Part shown: one piece after another, positions 55,194-63,068 of the stretch
How positions within the stretch are numbered: position 1 is the first letter of the stretch
How the letters are laid out: every line of letters starts with the position of its first letter
Assembly (NCBI GenBank): GCA_003281605.1
Contig: QCBM01000001.1
Span: forward strand, 372,001-436,000
Direction: 5' to 3'
DNA: 64,000 nt
DNA from: Prochlorococcus sp. AG-347-I06
GTDB lineage: Bacteria; Cyanobacteriota; Cyanobacteriia; PCC-6307; Cyanobiaceae
Made by a program: the position numbers and the translations under genes
The notes under the pieces: generated by a model
Told to the model about the DNA's origin: nothing
Database searches by the model: none
What the model saw: the letters and a program-made list of their open reading frames with translations, nothing else

Positions 55194-55800
55194 ATTAATA
55201 ATTTTCCTTCCATTATTTATGCTTGGTTGCGCACCAAATGTAATTGATGAAAATAAAGTAATACAAAAAATAGAAAGTTTAGATATGACTATTTTCTCTA
55301 AAAGTGGAGATAAAATATATTCGATTACCAGTCCAAATTCAAGTTATGACAATATTGATTTAAAATTTAATCTAAAGAACCCTATCATTCATATTCTTAA
55401 TGGGGAAGAAACTAAATATATTATTAGTTCAGAAGAATCTACATTATCTAACAACAATAAACTCCTGAAATTGAAAGGTAATGTTAAATTAAAAACTCTT
55501 AAAAAAGATGGGGATTTTTTATATGCTGATAATTTTATTTGGAATATAGAAAATACTAACTATCTATTAGAGGGTAATATAAGATTTGAGAATCAAAATA
55601 TAATCTTAAATTCAGGAAAAGCCATATTGGGTTCAAATAACATAATTGAATTTTTTAATCCAGTAAAATATATAATAAAAGATGAAAATAACGAAAATAA
55701 ATATGAAATTAATTCAGAAAATGCTTACTATGATTTAAATACTGAATCAGTAAGTTTTAAAGCACAAGATAAAAGAGTAAAATCAATAATTTATTTTTAG
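55177..55800 (+). CDS. LptC-like lipoprotein
   Basis: N-term lipobox-like FMLGCAPN; repeated beta-strand LptC/LptA-like pattern (LKLKGNVKL, LLEGNIRF). Confidence 0.6.
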   Translation: MSNIYRLIIFLPLFMLGCAPNVIDENKVIQKIESLDMTIFSKSGDKIYSITSPNSSYDNIDLKFNLKNPIIHILNGEETKYIISSEESTLSNNNKLLKLKGNVKLKTLKKDGDFLYADNFIWNIENTNYLLEGNIRFENQNIILNSGKAILGSNNIIEFFNPVKYIIKDENNENKYEINSENAYYDLNTESVSFKAQDKRVKSIIYF

Positions 55801-56423
55801 ATTTTATTTTTTGAAAAAATATTATTAATTTTTTTGGACCAGTTATTAATCCATTTTTCATCAGACTTTGTAAAACACTTAGCACTCCAGCCTCCAATCA
55901 ATATAAAAGCCTTGCTATTTATAGGTACAACTAAGATAGATGGAATTTCGGCACAAAAATTAAAAAATTCATCTCTTCCAGGATAAAATTTAGTGTTTGC
56001 TAATGATATTAATTTCATATCTTTTATAGATCTCAGACAAGTTTCCCCAGGTTTAAAATCATTACTTGAAGTTATTCCCCTCCTCAATATATTAACGCCA
56101 TCATTGTGGATTAATATTGCTGCTGCTGCTGTAGAAGTTAATATCGCTTCAGAACCCCATGCAAGTTCATCAATAACATCATCCGGCATGTTTCTATCAA
56201 AGATAAACTTATTTTCTCCTTTTAAAACAGCTTTATCACCAGCTATGGGTTGGAATTGTTTAAATAAAAAACCTATCAAAATAATAATTAAAGAAGCTAT
56301 TGCAGCTAACACTTGTGCTCTTTCAAGCTCAGGAGTGATTGTTTCTATTGAAATGAAATTTGCTATCTGAAAAATAAAGAGTATTACACCGACTGATATT
56401 AATGATTTCCCATTGAATCCCAT
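55797..56423 (-). CDS. CCB2/CCB4-like cofactor assembly of complex C subunit (DUF2930)
   Basis: Two N-term TMs, ELERAQVLAAIASLIIILIGFLFKQFQP, ELAWGSEAILTSTAAAAILIHNDGVNILRRG. Confidence 0.75.
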   Translation of the reverse strand: MGFNGKSLISVGVILFIFQIANFISIETITPELERAQVLAAIASLIIILIGFLFKQFQPIAGDKAVLKGENKFIFDRNMPDDVIDELAWGSEAILTSTAAAAILIHNDGVNILRRGITSSNDFKPGETCLRSIKDMKLISLANTKFYPGRDEFFNFCAEIPSILVVPINSKAFILIGGWSAKCFTKSDEKWINNWSKKINNIFSKNKI

Positions 56424-56536
56424 ATTTTAAATATGTTATTTCTAATTAAATTATGCAAACATTATATTGTTTAGTACATTTAAAATTACTCAAACATATG
56501 GTTTTTAATATATAATTAACCAAAAACCCCGTCAAA

Positions 56537-56848
56537 ATGATCCTAAACATCAATAAATATATATTTTCCCTTATCTTTACTGGCTTTATTATTATTCTTA
56601 TCCCTTCGACTACTCACGCTAATGAAATTAATAGTATAAATAAATATTTTGGTATTACCCAACAGAAGACTGTTATAAATTACGAAAAAAGTCAGCCCTC
56701 ATCTATCGATAACCCTGTAGTGGATCCTAATTTTAACACTATGAGATCAAATGATACTGAGAGTTCAACTGCTACTTATATTGTTGTAGGTTTGTTAATT
56801 GCTGCCACAATTATTCCTTTAGCAACATGGTGGTATTTCTCTAAATAA
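56537..56848 (+). CDS. Hypothetical membrane protein with signal peptide and C-terminal TM
   Basis: Signal-like N-term (FSLIFTGFIIILIPSTTHA) and STATYIVVGLLIAATIIPLATWWYF. Confidence 0.55.
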   Translation: MILNINKYIFSLIFTGFIIILIPSTTHANEINSINKYFGITQQKTVINYEKSQPSSIDNPVVDPNFNTMRSNDTESSTATYIVVGLLIAATIIPLATWWYFSK

Positions 56849-56858
56849 TAGAGAATTT

Positions 56859-57419
56859 ATGAATGCCAAGGCTTTAAGTATTAGTGAATATTCATCTTAT
56901 ATAGTTTTTATTACAGGGGGGACAAAGAGCGGCAAAAGTGAATTCGCTGAGCATCTTGCAAAGGAGGTAAAAAAATTATCATATGTTGCCTTATCTGAAA
57001 ACAATTTGGATGATAAAGAATGGCAAGATAAAATTAATTTACATCGAAAAAGAAGGCCAAAAGATTGGAAATTAATAGAAACGTCAGATCTATTAAATAC
57101 ATTAAGGAAAGAAGAAGGTCCATTATTAATAGATTCTATTGGCGGATTCGTCATGAAAAGTATTGGCAAGGAGCAAAATGAATGGTCAACAAAAATGAAT
57201 TCACTTATAAGTCTCTTAATGAAAAGAAAAAGCATAACAATTATTGTTGGAGAACAGGTAGGTTGGAGTCTGGTCTCTGAATATAAAATTGGTAATACTT
57301 ATATTGAGAGAATCGGCGAACTTCAAAAGAGATTAACCAAAATATCAAAAGATAATTGGCTGGCGTTAAATGGTAGAGCAATCAAAATAGATGAAATAAG
57401 TATTGAAATACCCACTTAA
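56859..57419 (+). CDS. cobU: Adenosylcobinamide kinase / adenosylcobinamide-phosphate guanylyltransferase
   Basis: VFITGGTKSGKSEFAEHLA P-loop; HRKRRPKDWKLIET. Confidence 0.9.
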   Translation: MNAKALSISEYSSYIVFITGGTKSGKSEFAEHLAKEVKKLSYVALSENNLDDKEWQDKINLHRKRRPKDWKLIETSDLLNTLRKEEGPLLIDSIGGFVMKSIGKEQNEWSTKMNSLISLLMKRKSITIIVGEQVGWSLVSEYKIGNTYIERIGELQKRLTKISKDNWLALNGRAIKIDEISIEIPT

Positions 57420-57421
57420 AA

Positions 57422-57904
57422 TTGGAAGTTGCTCTTTTTGAACCTAGAATCCCACAAAATACTGGTAATATTGCCAGATCATGTGCTGCATTTAATGTAC
57501 CTTTAAATCTTATAGAGCCCTTAGGTTTTAAGCTAGAAGATAAATATTTAAAAAGAGCAGGATTAGACTATTGGCCTCTAGTAACTGTAAATCAGTATGA
57601 GAATTTTGAAAAATTTTTATTGTCAAAATCAACAAAAAGAATAATTTCTTTTAGTAAAAAAAATGGATTATATTTGAAGGATTTTAAATTTAAGCAAGAT
57701 GATATTTTGCTATTTGGGAGAGAAGATTCAGGATTACCCGATTCCATTATTGATAAAAGCGACTTTTTAATATCAATATTTATGCCGAATATACAGACTG
57801 GAAATAATGATCAAAAAGGTGTTAGAAGTCTAAACCTATCTGTAGCATGCGGAATTGCTATATATGAGGCCCACAAACAAATATATTTTCAAAATGGTAA
57901 TTAA
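57422..57904 (+). CDS. trmL: tRNA (cytidine(34)-2'-O)-methyltransferase (SPOUT family)
   Basis: VALFEPRIPQNTGNIARSCAAFNVPLNLIEPLGF; LFGREDSGLP; RSLNLSVACGIAIYEA. Confidence 0.9.
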   Translation: MEVALFEPRIPQNTGNIARSCAAFNVPLNLIEPLGFKLEDKYLKRAGLDYWPLVTVNQYENFEKFLLSKSTKRIISFSKKNGLYLKDFKFKQDDILLFGREDSGLPDSIIDKSDFLISIFMPNIQTGNNDQKGVRSLNLSVACGIAIYEAHKQIYFQNGN

Positions 57905-57933
57905 GTACAACCAATGCCTTACAATATTTCCAT

Positions 57934-58007
<74 letters not shown>

Positions 58008-58074
58008 TTTTCAATACTTTTCAATTGAAGAACATAGGTGAAATTTTAATTTAATTAAACTATTAAAGATAATA

Positions 58075-58362
58075 ATGTTTAATTCACTCAGCACAGTCAT
58101 AGATCCAAAAAAATCTAAAGCAAAATATCCAGAAGCAAGAGTTATAGTTCTTGATGACAATTTTAATACTTTTCAGCATGTCGCAAATTGTCTTCTAACA
58201 ATAATCCCAAGCATTAGTGAAAAAAGGGCATGGGATCTAACAATAAAAGTTGACAAGACAGGATCTGCTGAGGTGTGGAGAGGTAATCTTGAACAGGCAG
58301 AGCTATATCATGAGCAACTATTAAGCAAAGGATTAACAATGGCTCCAATTGAGAAAACATAA
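58075..58362 (+). CDS. clpS: ATP-dependent Clp protease adaptor ClpS
   Basis: ARVIVLDDNFNTFQHVANCLLTIIP...ELYHEQLLSKGLTMAPIE. Confidence 0.92.
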   Translation: MFNSLSTVIDPKKSKAKYPEARVIVLDDNFNTFQHVANCLLTIIPSISEKRAWDLTIKVDKTGSAEVWRGNLEQAELYHEQLLSKGLTMAPIEKT

Positions 58363-58373
58363 AATAAGAAAGA

Positions 58374-58625
58374 TTGACAGAAAATTTTTGGCTTATAAAT
58401 TCGAATCGTTCAAGAGTTAAAAGGTTTTCAAAGAATAATCAAAATAAAGATAAATTTTTTGAATATATGTTTATTGACTCTGGAAGGATTCTTGGTGTTT
58501 TAGGAAAAAAACCACCTCTAATGACAAGCAGAGAAGAACTTAAAGTTGATAAGGCTAGAGATGAATGGAGAAAGTTAATCGCTCAAGGTTGGAGGAGAAC
58601 CAAACCAGTTTGGGAAGACTATTAG
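58374..58625 (+). CDS. DUF1651-like protein
   Basis: WLINSNRSRVKRF...EELKVDKARDEWRKLIAQGWRRTKPVW. Confidence 0.75.
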   Translation: MTENFWLINSNRSRVKRFSKNNQNKDKFFEYMFIDSGRILGVLGKKPPLMTSREELKVDKARDEWRKLIAQGWRRTKPVWEDY

Positions 58626-58977
58626 TATCCAATATTGTTACTAGGATTAGTTATATAAATTATGAGATTCAGGACGTAGTTAGCGGGTAAATTTAATGGC
58701 TTCAAAAGTAACAAAGCCATTCCTTGAGTCACATTGAATTTTTTATTTTTCATAAAAAAATAAAATACTTATTTTAATTGTAAAAAGACTGTCAAATACA
58801 AACTAAAAATACTGAAAAAAAGAAATATAAGTTTTATTGATTAAGGATTTTAAAGATATCTAATATCTAGAACTTATTTTAAAAAATTATAGATTTAGGG
58901 TTACTTGTTATTTTTTTTTAAAAAAGATCCACGTTATAATTTAAGAATCCCTGCTATTTAAAAATTATAAAAACCCA

Positions 58978-59127
58978 ATGAAGTATCTCATCTTAAGCAA
59001 AAGATCAAGAGCTTTAATTAGTATTGGAATAGTTGCTATAAGTATTGGATTAATATCAAAAAAAGTAATTAACTATCCAGCTGGAGGATGTATGAAAGGT
59101 ACTCAAGAAATAACCTTTAATATCTAA
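58978..59127 (+). CDS. Small hypothetical ORF (49 aa), one TM
   Basis: MKYLILSKRSRALISIGIVAISIGLISKKVINYPAGGCMKGTQEITFNI*; TATAAT at about 58935. Confidence 0.5.
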   Translation: MKYLILSKRSRALISIGIVAISIGLISKKVINYPAGGCMKGTQEITFNI

Positions 59128-59538
59128 CCATTAATCATATTATATTTTACTTTATTCTTAAATCCAGTAAACTTTGATAACTCTTTTAGTGAAAGTACAC
59201 CTAAAATTAGTTTTCCATTTATTTCCCATTAGGGAAACCCCTTAATTTTTTTATCAATGCATAATTGAGTTTGACTGTTTATGCCATCTCTTGCACATTC
59301 AATTCATTAAGTACTCTTTAAGCTTGCTTACCAAATAATTCACTTTGATTAAGGCAATTAGGATACCAATATGCTGAATATTTAACTACACCAATATCTT
59401 TAGGTGTTTTACCAACTCGATTGCTTCCTTAGTGCTTTCTGAGGTGACTATAAGTTCTCCCTTATTATTTAAATGGGAGCTAAGTAAAACACTTGGTAAA
59501 GTAGGCAAAACTAATAGTGGTAATAATAGGCGTTTCAT
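59124..59538 (-). pseudogene. Degraded thioredoxin-fold (VKOR-associated Trx-like) protein
   Basis: Three frames read in series: MKRLLLPLLVLPTLPSVLL... / PKDIGVVKYSAYWYPNCLNQSELFGKQA*RVLNELNVQEMA*... / EINGKLILGVLSLKELSKFTGFKNK; at least 2 frameshifts and 2 in-frame stops. Confidence 0.8.
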
Positions 59539-59687
59539 TTATTTACTACTTTTCCTCCATATTTTCTAACTATCTTATCAAGCAAAATTCGTATGTCTTT
59601 ATTTTTAAGTTTTTCTATTTGTTGAAGATTTTCAAGAAGATCATATATTCGATCCTGTGTATCTTCATTTAATTCACTTACTGCCAT
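59535..59687 (-). CDS. Small hypothetical ORF (50 aa), translationally coupled (ATGA) to the pseudogene start
   Basis: MAVSELNEDTQDRIYDLLENLQQIEKLKNKDIRILLDKIVRKYGGKVVNK*; TGA overlaps ATG of the next frame. Confidence 0.6.
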   Translation of the reverse strand: MAVSELNEDTQDRIYDLLENLQQIEKLKNKDIRILLDKIVRKYGGKVVNK

Positions 59688-59777
59688 TTATATTTAGAGT
59701 TTTTATATTCTAATCTTAAATCAAAATTAAATTTACATAATTATTGTATTTATATTTTTTTATTGCTATTTTTTTAA

Positions 59778-59818
59778 AGCGGGCTAAGGTTCATATCTCC
59801 ACGAGGATTTAGTCCGCT
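59778..59818 (+). ncRNA. Candidate structured RNA hairpin
   Basis: AGCGGGCTAA ... TTAGTCCGCT, 10-bp stem with one G.U on the + strand, followed by GAATTTTTAAAAATTC palindrome; strand and function unproven. Confidence 0.35.
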
Positions 59819-59942
59819 GAATTTTTAAAAATTCAATTTATTTTGGATCTCTTTTTAAGAAGTTGATTGAAAATATTCAAAAATATTTATCTTTCTTAAT
59901 GTCTAAATTCCATTTAAAAAGCATTCTAATATAAACATTATA

Positions 59943-59953
59943 AGTGTGACACT
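59943..59953. promoter_or_regulatory. Putative operator site 1 (AGTGTGACACT) overlapping a minus-strand TATAAT (59937-59942)
   Basis: Inverted repeat shared with sites at 60335 and 60357; embedded in direct repeat ACATTATAAGTGTNNCACTAT. Confidence 0.6.
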
Positions 59954-59955
59954 AT

Positions 59956-60321
59956 TTATTCAATTATGTTGTTATTTCTCTTCATAACTTTCTTAAAATA
60001 CTTAAACTCAATAAATTCATGCATCATTTTGATATCATCAGATAATAATTTTTTATTAACTGCATATTCGTCCAAATTAAGTGGAGATTTATTATTTTCA
60101 GAAAATCTTTCATGATCAAAAGAAAAATTTATAAAATCCGATTTATCTCTTAAATTTTGAAAATAAGAATCATTTAATACTCCTCGAGACCTCAACGCTT
60201 CCTCAACCAATAAACCTGTTATTTTTGACTGACTAAACTTATTAGTTGTGCACAATTTTTCAATAATTTCTTGCACTTCTTGACTTGGCAAAAAACCAAT
60301 TCTTTTCCTCGGAGAAGGCAT
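59956..60321 (-). CDS. RHH-like small DNA-binding regulator candidate
   Basis: MPSPRKRIGFLPSQEVQEIIEKLCTTNKFSQSKITGLLVEEALRSRGVLN...; ATG at 60321 preferred over GTG at 60342. Confidence 0.6.
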   Translation of the reverse strand: MPSPRKRIGFLPSQEVQEIIEKLCTTNKFSQSKITGLLVEEALRSRGVLNDSYFQNLRDKSDFINFSFDHERFSENNKSPLNLDEYAVNKKLLSDDIKMMHEFIEFKYFKKVMKRNNNIIE

Positions 60322-60334
60322 AAATAAAAAAATT

Positions 60335-60345
60335 AGTGTCACACT
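60335..60345. promoter_or_regulatory. Putative operator site 2 (AGTGTCACACT)
   Basis: Perfect 5+1+5 inverted repeat, 14 bp upstream of the RHH-like ATG. Confidence 0.6.
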
Positions 60346-60372
60346 TGCACATTATAAGTGTTGCACTATATT
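60345..60372 (+). promoter_or_regulatory. Putative sigma70-type promoter (TTGCAC-N16-TATATT) with operator site 3 (60357-60367, AGTGTTGCACT) in the spacer
   Basis: TTGCAC 60345-60350, TATATT 60367-60372; minus-strand TATAAT at 60351-60356. Confidence 0.5.
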
Positions 60373-60396
60373 TGATTTAAGTCAACTAATTTTGCT

Positions 60397-60552
60397 ATGC
60401 ATATTTTTTTATTATTTCCTGTCGGATTTATTCTTTGGTATCTAGCTTATGAAGCAAAACCTATCATTAATGATGAAGAAACACTTAACTGGAAAGAAAA
60501 AAATACAATAAAAAGAGATAAACTTTTAAGTATAATCAACGAAAGTTTTTAA
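60397..60552 (+). CDS. Small hypothetical ORF (51 aa), N-terminal TM
   Basis: MHIFLLFPVGFILWYLAYEAKPIINDEETLNWKEKNTIKRDKLLSIINESF*; divergent from RHH-like gene. Confidence 0.55.
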   Translation: MHIFLLFPVGFILWYLAYEAKPIINDEETLNWKEKNTIKRDKLLSIINESF

Positions 60553-60728
60553 AATTTACTACCAATCGATTTTGACCATTCCTTGTGCTTATTATCTAGA
60601 TCTGAGATTAACTGTTTTTGATAAGTAAATTTGAGTTGATTTTCGTTAAGTGATTTTTTTGTTATAAGCATCTCTTTAGAGAAAAAATAAGGGGTGTTAG
60701 AACTACTTATTTTTTTTATGACTTCCAT
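60549..60728 (-). CDS. Small hypothetical ORF (59 aa)
   Basis: MEVIKKISSSNTPYFFSKEMLITKKSLNENQLKFTYQKQLISDLDNKHKEWSKSIGSKF*; 4-nt tail overlap with previous ORF. Confidence 0.45.
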   Translation of the reverse strand: MEVIKKISSSNTPYFFSKEMLITKKSLNENQLKFTYQKQLISDLDNKHKEWSKSIGSKF

Positions 60729-60762
60729 TTAATGAATTCATCTATATTTTTTATATGACTTA

Positions 60763-60799
60763 AAAGATTACAGTCTCAATAATTTTATAATCTTTTTAT
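60763..60799. terminator. Candidate hairpin with T-rich tail
   Basis: AAAGATTA-N17-TAATCTTT followed by TTATAT. Confidence 0.3.
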
Positions 60800-60891
60800 A
60801 TTTCCTTCATATTTGTTTTTAGCACGTTTGTAAAAAAAAATAAGTTTATTAAATAATAAAGGCTATATTTAAACAAAATATATGTTTTATC

Positions 60892-61065
60892 ATGAATCTA
60901 AAGGAGAGAGGGATTACTGTTGGAGATCTATTAATAATACTAATAATAATAATCTCTTCTACAATATTAATTAAATCATTTAACAAGGATAAGAAAACAA
61001 CACTTAATTACAGCCATTTAGATCAAGTTTCATATATGAAAAATTACTATCAAAAATTTATTTGA
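60892..61065 (+). CDS. Small single-TM ORF (57 aa), prepilin-N-terminus-like
   Basis: MNLKERGITVGDLLIILIIIISSTILIKSFNKDKKTTLNYSHLDQVSYMKNYYQKFI*. Confidence 0.55.
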   Translation: MNLKERGITVGDLLIILIIIISSTILIKSFNKDKKTTLNYSHLDQVSYMKNYYQKFI

Positions 61066-61175
61066 TTTTCTTATATGGATTATTTATAAAAATCTTAATT
61101 AATTCAATTTACTATTAATTATCTCTTATGTAAATTTCAAGAATTAATAATTATCAAGCAATGAGTTTATGTATT

Positions 61176-61352
61176 TTAAATATTTTGATGAAATGATTTA
61201 GAATTTTCCCATTTCAAGTTTTCCTTTAAATCATTGATATCATTTGATATTGAAACTAAATTCACCATTTGAAGAATTTGACTGTTATTTAACCTATTTA
61301 TAACAATAAGTTTATTAAGCATTTCTAAAACAGATTTATCATTAATATTCAT
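61176..61352 (-). CDS. Small hypothetical ORF (58 aa)
   Basis: MNINDKSVLEMLNKLIVINRLNNSQILQMVNLVSISNDINDLKENLKWENSKSFHQNI*. Confidence 0.45.
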   Translation of the reverse strand: MNINDKSVLEMLNKLIVINRLNNSQILQMVNLVSISNDINDLKENLKWENSKSFHQNI

Positions 61353-61547
61353 TGTTTGTATAAAAACTATGATCCTTCATTTCAAATACTTTAACTTATA
61401 ATCTTAAAAATTTATCTTAAAATTTCAACATGTTTTATTATAAATTTAAAAATTATTTATAAAATCATCAAAAATAAAACTCTTACTTATAAGAAAAAAA
61501 CTTAAGCTCACTTTCTTATAAATTCGTTTATTGTAAAAAGAAAAAAA

Positions 61548-61718
61548 ATGAAAAAAAACTCCAATAAAGAATACCTTAATAGAGAAGAAGTTAATGAAAT
61601 GATTGAATCAGCCTTAAGAAGACATAATAGAAGATCTACAATAATATCAAGCGTACTTGGCTGGATTCTAATAGGAGGTTATTCATTTGGACTTTTTCAA
61701 GCAGTTCAAAATGTCTAA
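61548..61718 (+). CDS. Small hypothetical ORF (56 aa), C-terminal TM
   Basis: MKKNSNKEYLNREEVNEMIESALRRHNRRSTIISSVLGWILIGGYSFGLFQAVQNV*. Confidence 0.6.
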   Translation: MKKNSNKEYLNREEVNEMIESALRRHNRRSTIISSVLGWILIGGYSFGLFQAVQNV

Positions 61719-61742
61719 TTAATCTTTTCTTCAAAGTAGAAC

Positions 61743-62003
61743 TTGCTAGATGATAAATTAATAGAAGAGAAATTATTTATTATGACGGAATATATTGAGG
61801 CAAATCTTACAGTGATAAGAAAATATTTAAAAAAAAGGAAATTTTATACATCAAAATTAAATAATGCTTCGATAATGGAAGAATTCAAGGAATGGAGCAA
61901 AGATCCATTGCCTAAGACAGAATCAATTTGGACTTTACCTGACTTAACGAGAAATGAAAGACTAAAAAATTTTTGTCGCTCTATTAAGAAGGAAATAAGA
62001 TAA
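61743..62003 (+). CDS. Hypothetical protein (86 aa)
   Basis: ORF track; TTG start, internal ATG (MTEYIEANLTVIRK...) also possible. Confidence 0.5.
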   Translation: MLDDKLIEEKLFIMTEYIEANLTVIRKYLKKRKFYTSKLNNASIMEEFKEWSKDPLPKTESIWTLPDLTRNERLKNFCRSIKKEIR

Positions 62004-62007
62004 GTTT

Positions 62008-62166
62008 TTAATTACCTAGTTGTATATGATTAACCTTTAAGTAGTAATAACCCGCAAATCCAACTATATTCAAAATTACAACGAAAATCCAAGCTCCAAT
62101 TGGCTGATTAGAATCAATTTTTTTTATTTTAACTTTTTCCTTTAGTCTTTCAATATATTTAGCCAT
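62008..62166 (-). CDS. Small single-TM ORF (52 aa)
   Basis: MAKYIERLKEKVKIKKIDSNQPIGAWIFVVILNIVGFAGYYYLKVNHIQLGN*. Confidence 0.6.
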   Translation of the reverse strand: MAKYIERLKEKVKIKKIDSNQPIGAWIFVVILNIVGFAGYYYLKVNHIQLGN

Positions 62167-62386
62167 AATTAAAAATATTAAAAAGAATATTTCTAATTAT
62201 AGGGAGTAAAATTTTATGGAATCTTAAATAAAATAAAATTTCTTTTAATTCGAATTTTTATTGTCAAGCCTATTAATGGGATATTTAATTAACTCCTTTT
62301 TGAGATTTTTTAAGAGTTTATTGTGATTCAAAATTGTAAATTTCCTAGTGAAGTAATAGTGCCATTTCATTGAATTTAAAAAAAAC

Positions 62387-62416
62387 TTGCTAATTCATTA
62401 TTAAAAAAATTATAAT
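62387..62416 (+). promoter_or_regulatory. Putative promoter of the peroxiredoxin gene (TTGCTA-N18-TATAAT)
   Basis: TTGCTA 62387-62392, TATAAT 62411-62416, 52 bp upstream of ATG. Confidence 0.5.
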
Positions 62417-62468
62417 ACTTATTACGGTCATTCAGACCATACATAATTTAAATAAGGACAAATTTTTC

Positions 62469-63053
62469 ATGAGCTTAAGAGTTGGCCAAGAAGCACCAGA
62501 CTTTAGTGCTACAGCAGTATATGATCAAGAGTTTAAGGATATTACACTTTCAGATCTAAGAGGTAAATGGGTTGTTCTATTCTTTTACCCACTAGATTTT
62601 ACATTTGTATGTCCAACTGAAATCACTGCATTTAGTGATAGATACCAAGATTTCTCGGCACTTAATACGGAAATACTTGGGGTATCAGTTGATAGCAAAC
62701 ACTGTCATTTGGCTTGGATACAAACCCCAAGAAATGAAGGTGGTATAGGTGATATTAACTATCCGTTAGTTTCTGACTTAAAAAGAGAAATTTGTCAGGC
62801 GTACAACGTTCTAAATGATGATGGGGAGGCTGATAGAGGTTTATTTCTTATCAATCCCGAAGGAGTAGTTATGCATACGACTGTTAACAAGGCTCCTGTT
62901 GGCAGAAATGTTGATGAAACGCTAAGGATTCTTCAAGGTTATCAATACGTTGCTGCAAACCCCGATGAAGTATGTCCAGCAAACTGGACCCCCGGAGAGA
63001 AAACAATGTTAGAGGACCCCAAAGGTAGTAAGGAATATTTTTCTGCGCTATAG
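62469..63053 (+). CDS. 2-Cys peroxiredoxin (AhpC/TSA)
   Basis: [56 protein letters not shown]. Confidence 0.97.
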   Translation: MSLRVGQEAPDFSATAVYDQEFKDITLSDLRGKWVVLFFYPLDFTFVCPTEITAFSDRYQDFSALNTEILGVSVDSKHCHLAWIQTPRNEGGIGDINYPLVSDLKREICQAYNVLNDDGEADRGLFLINPEGVVMHTTVNKAPVGRNVDETLRILQGYQYVAANPDEVCPANWTPGEKTMLEDPKGSKEYFSAL

Positions 63054-63068
63054 AAGAATTAGAAACAT

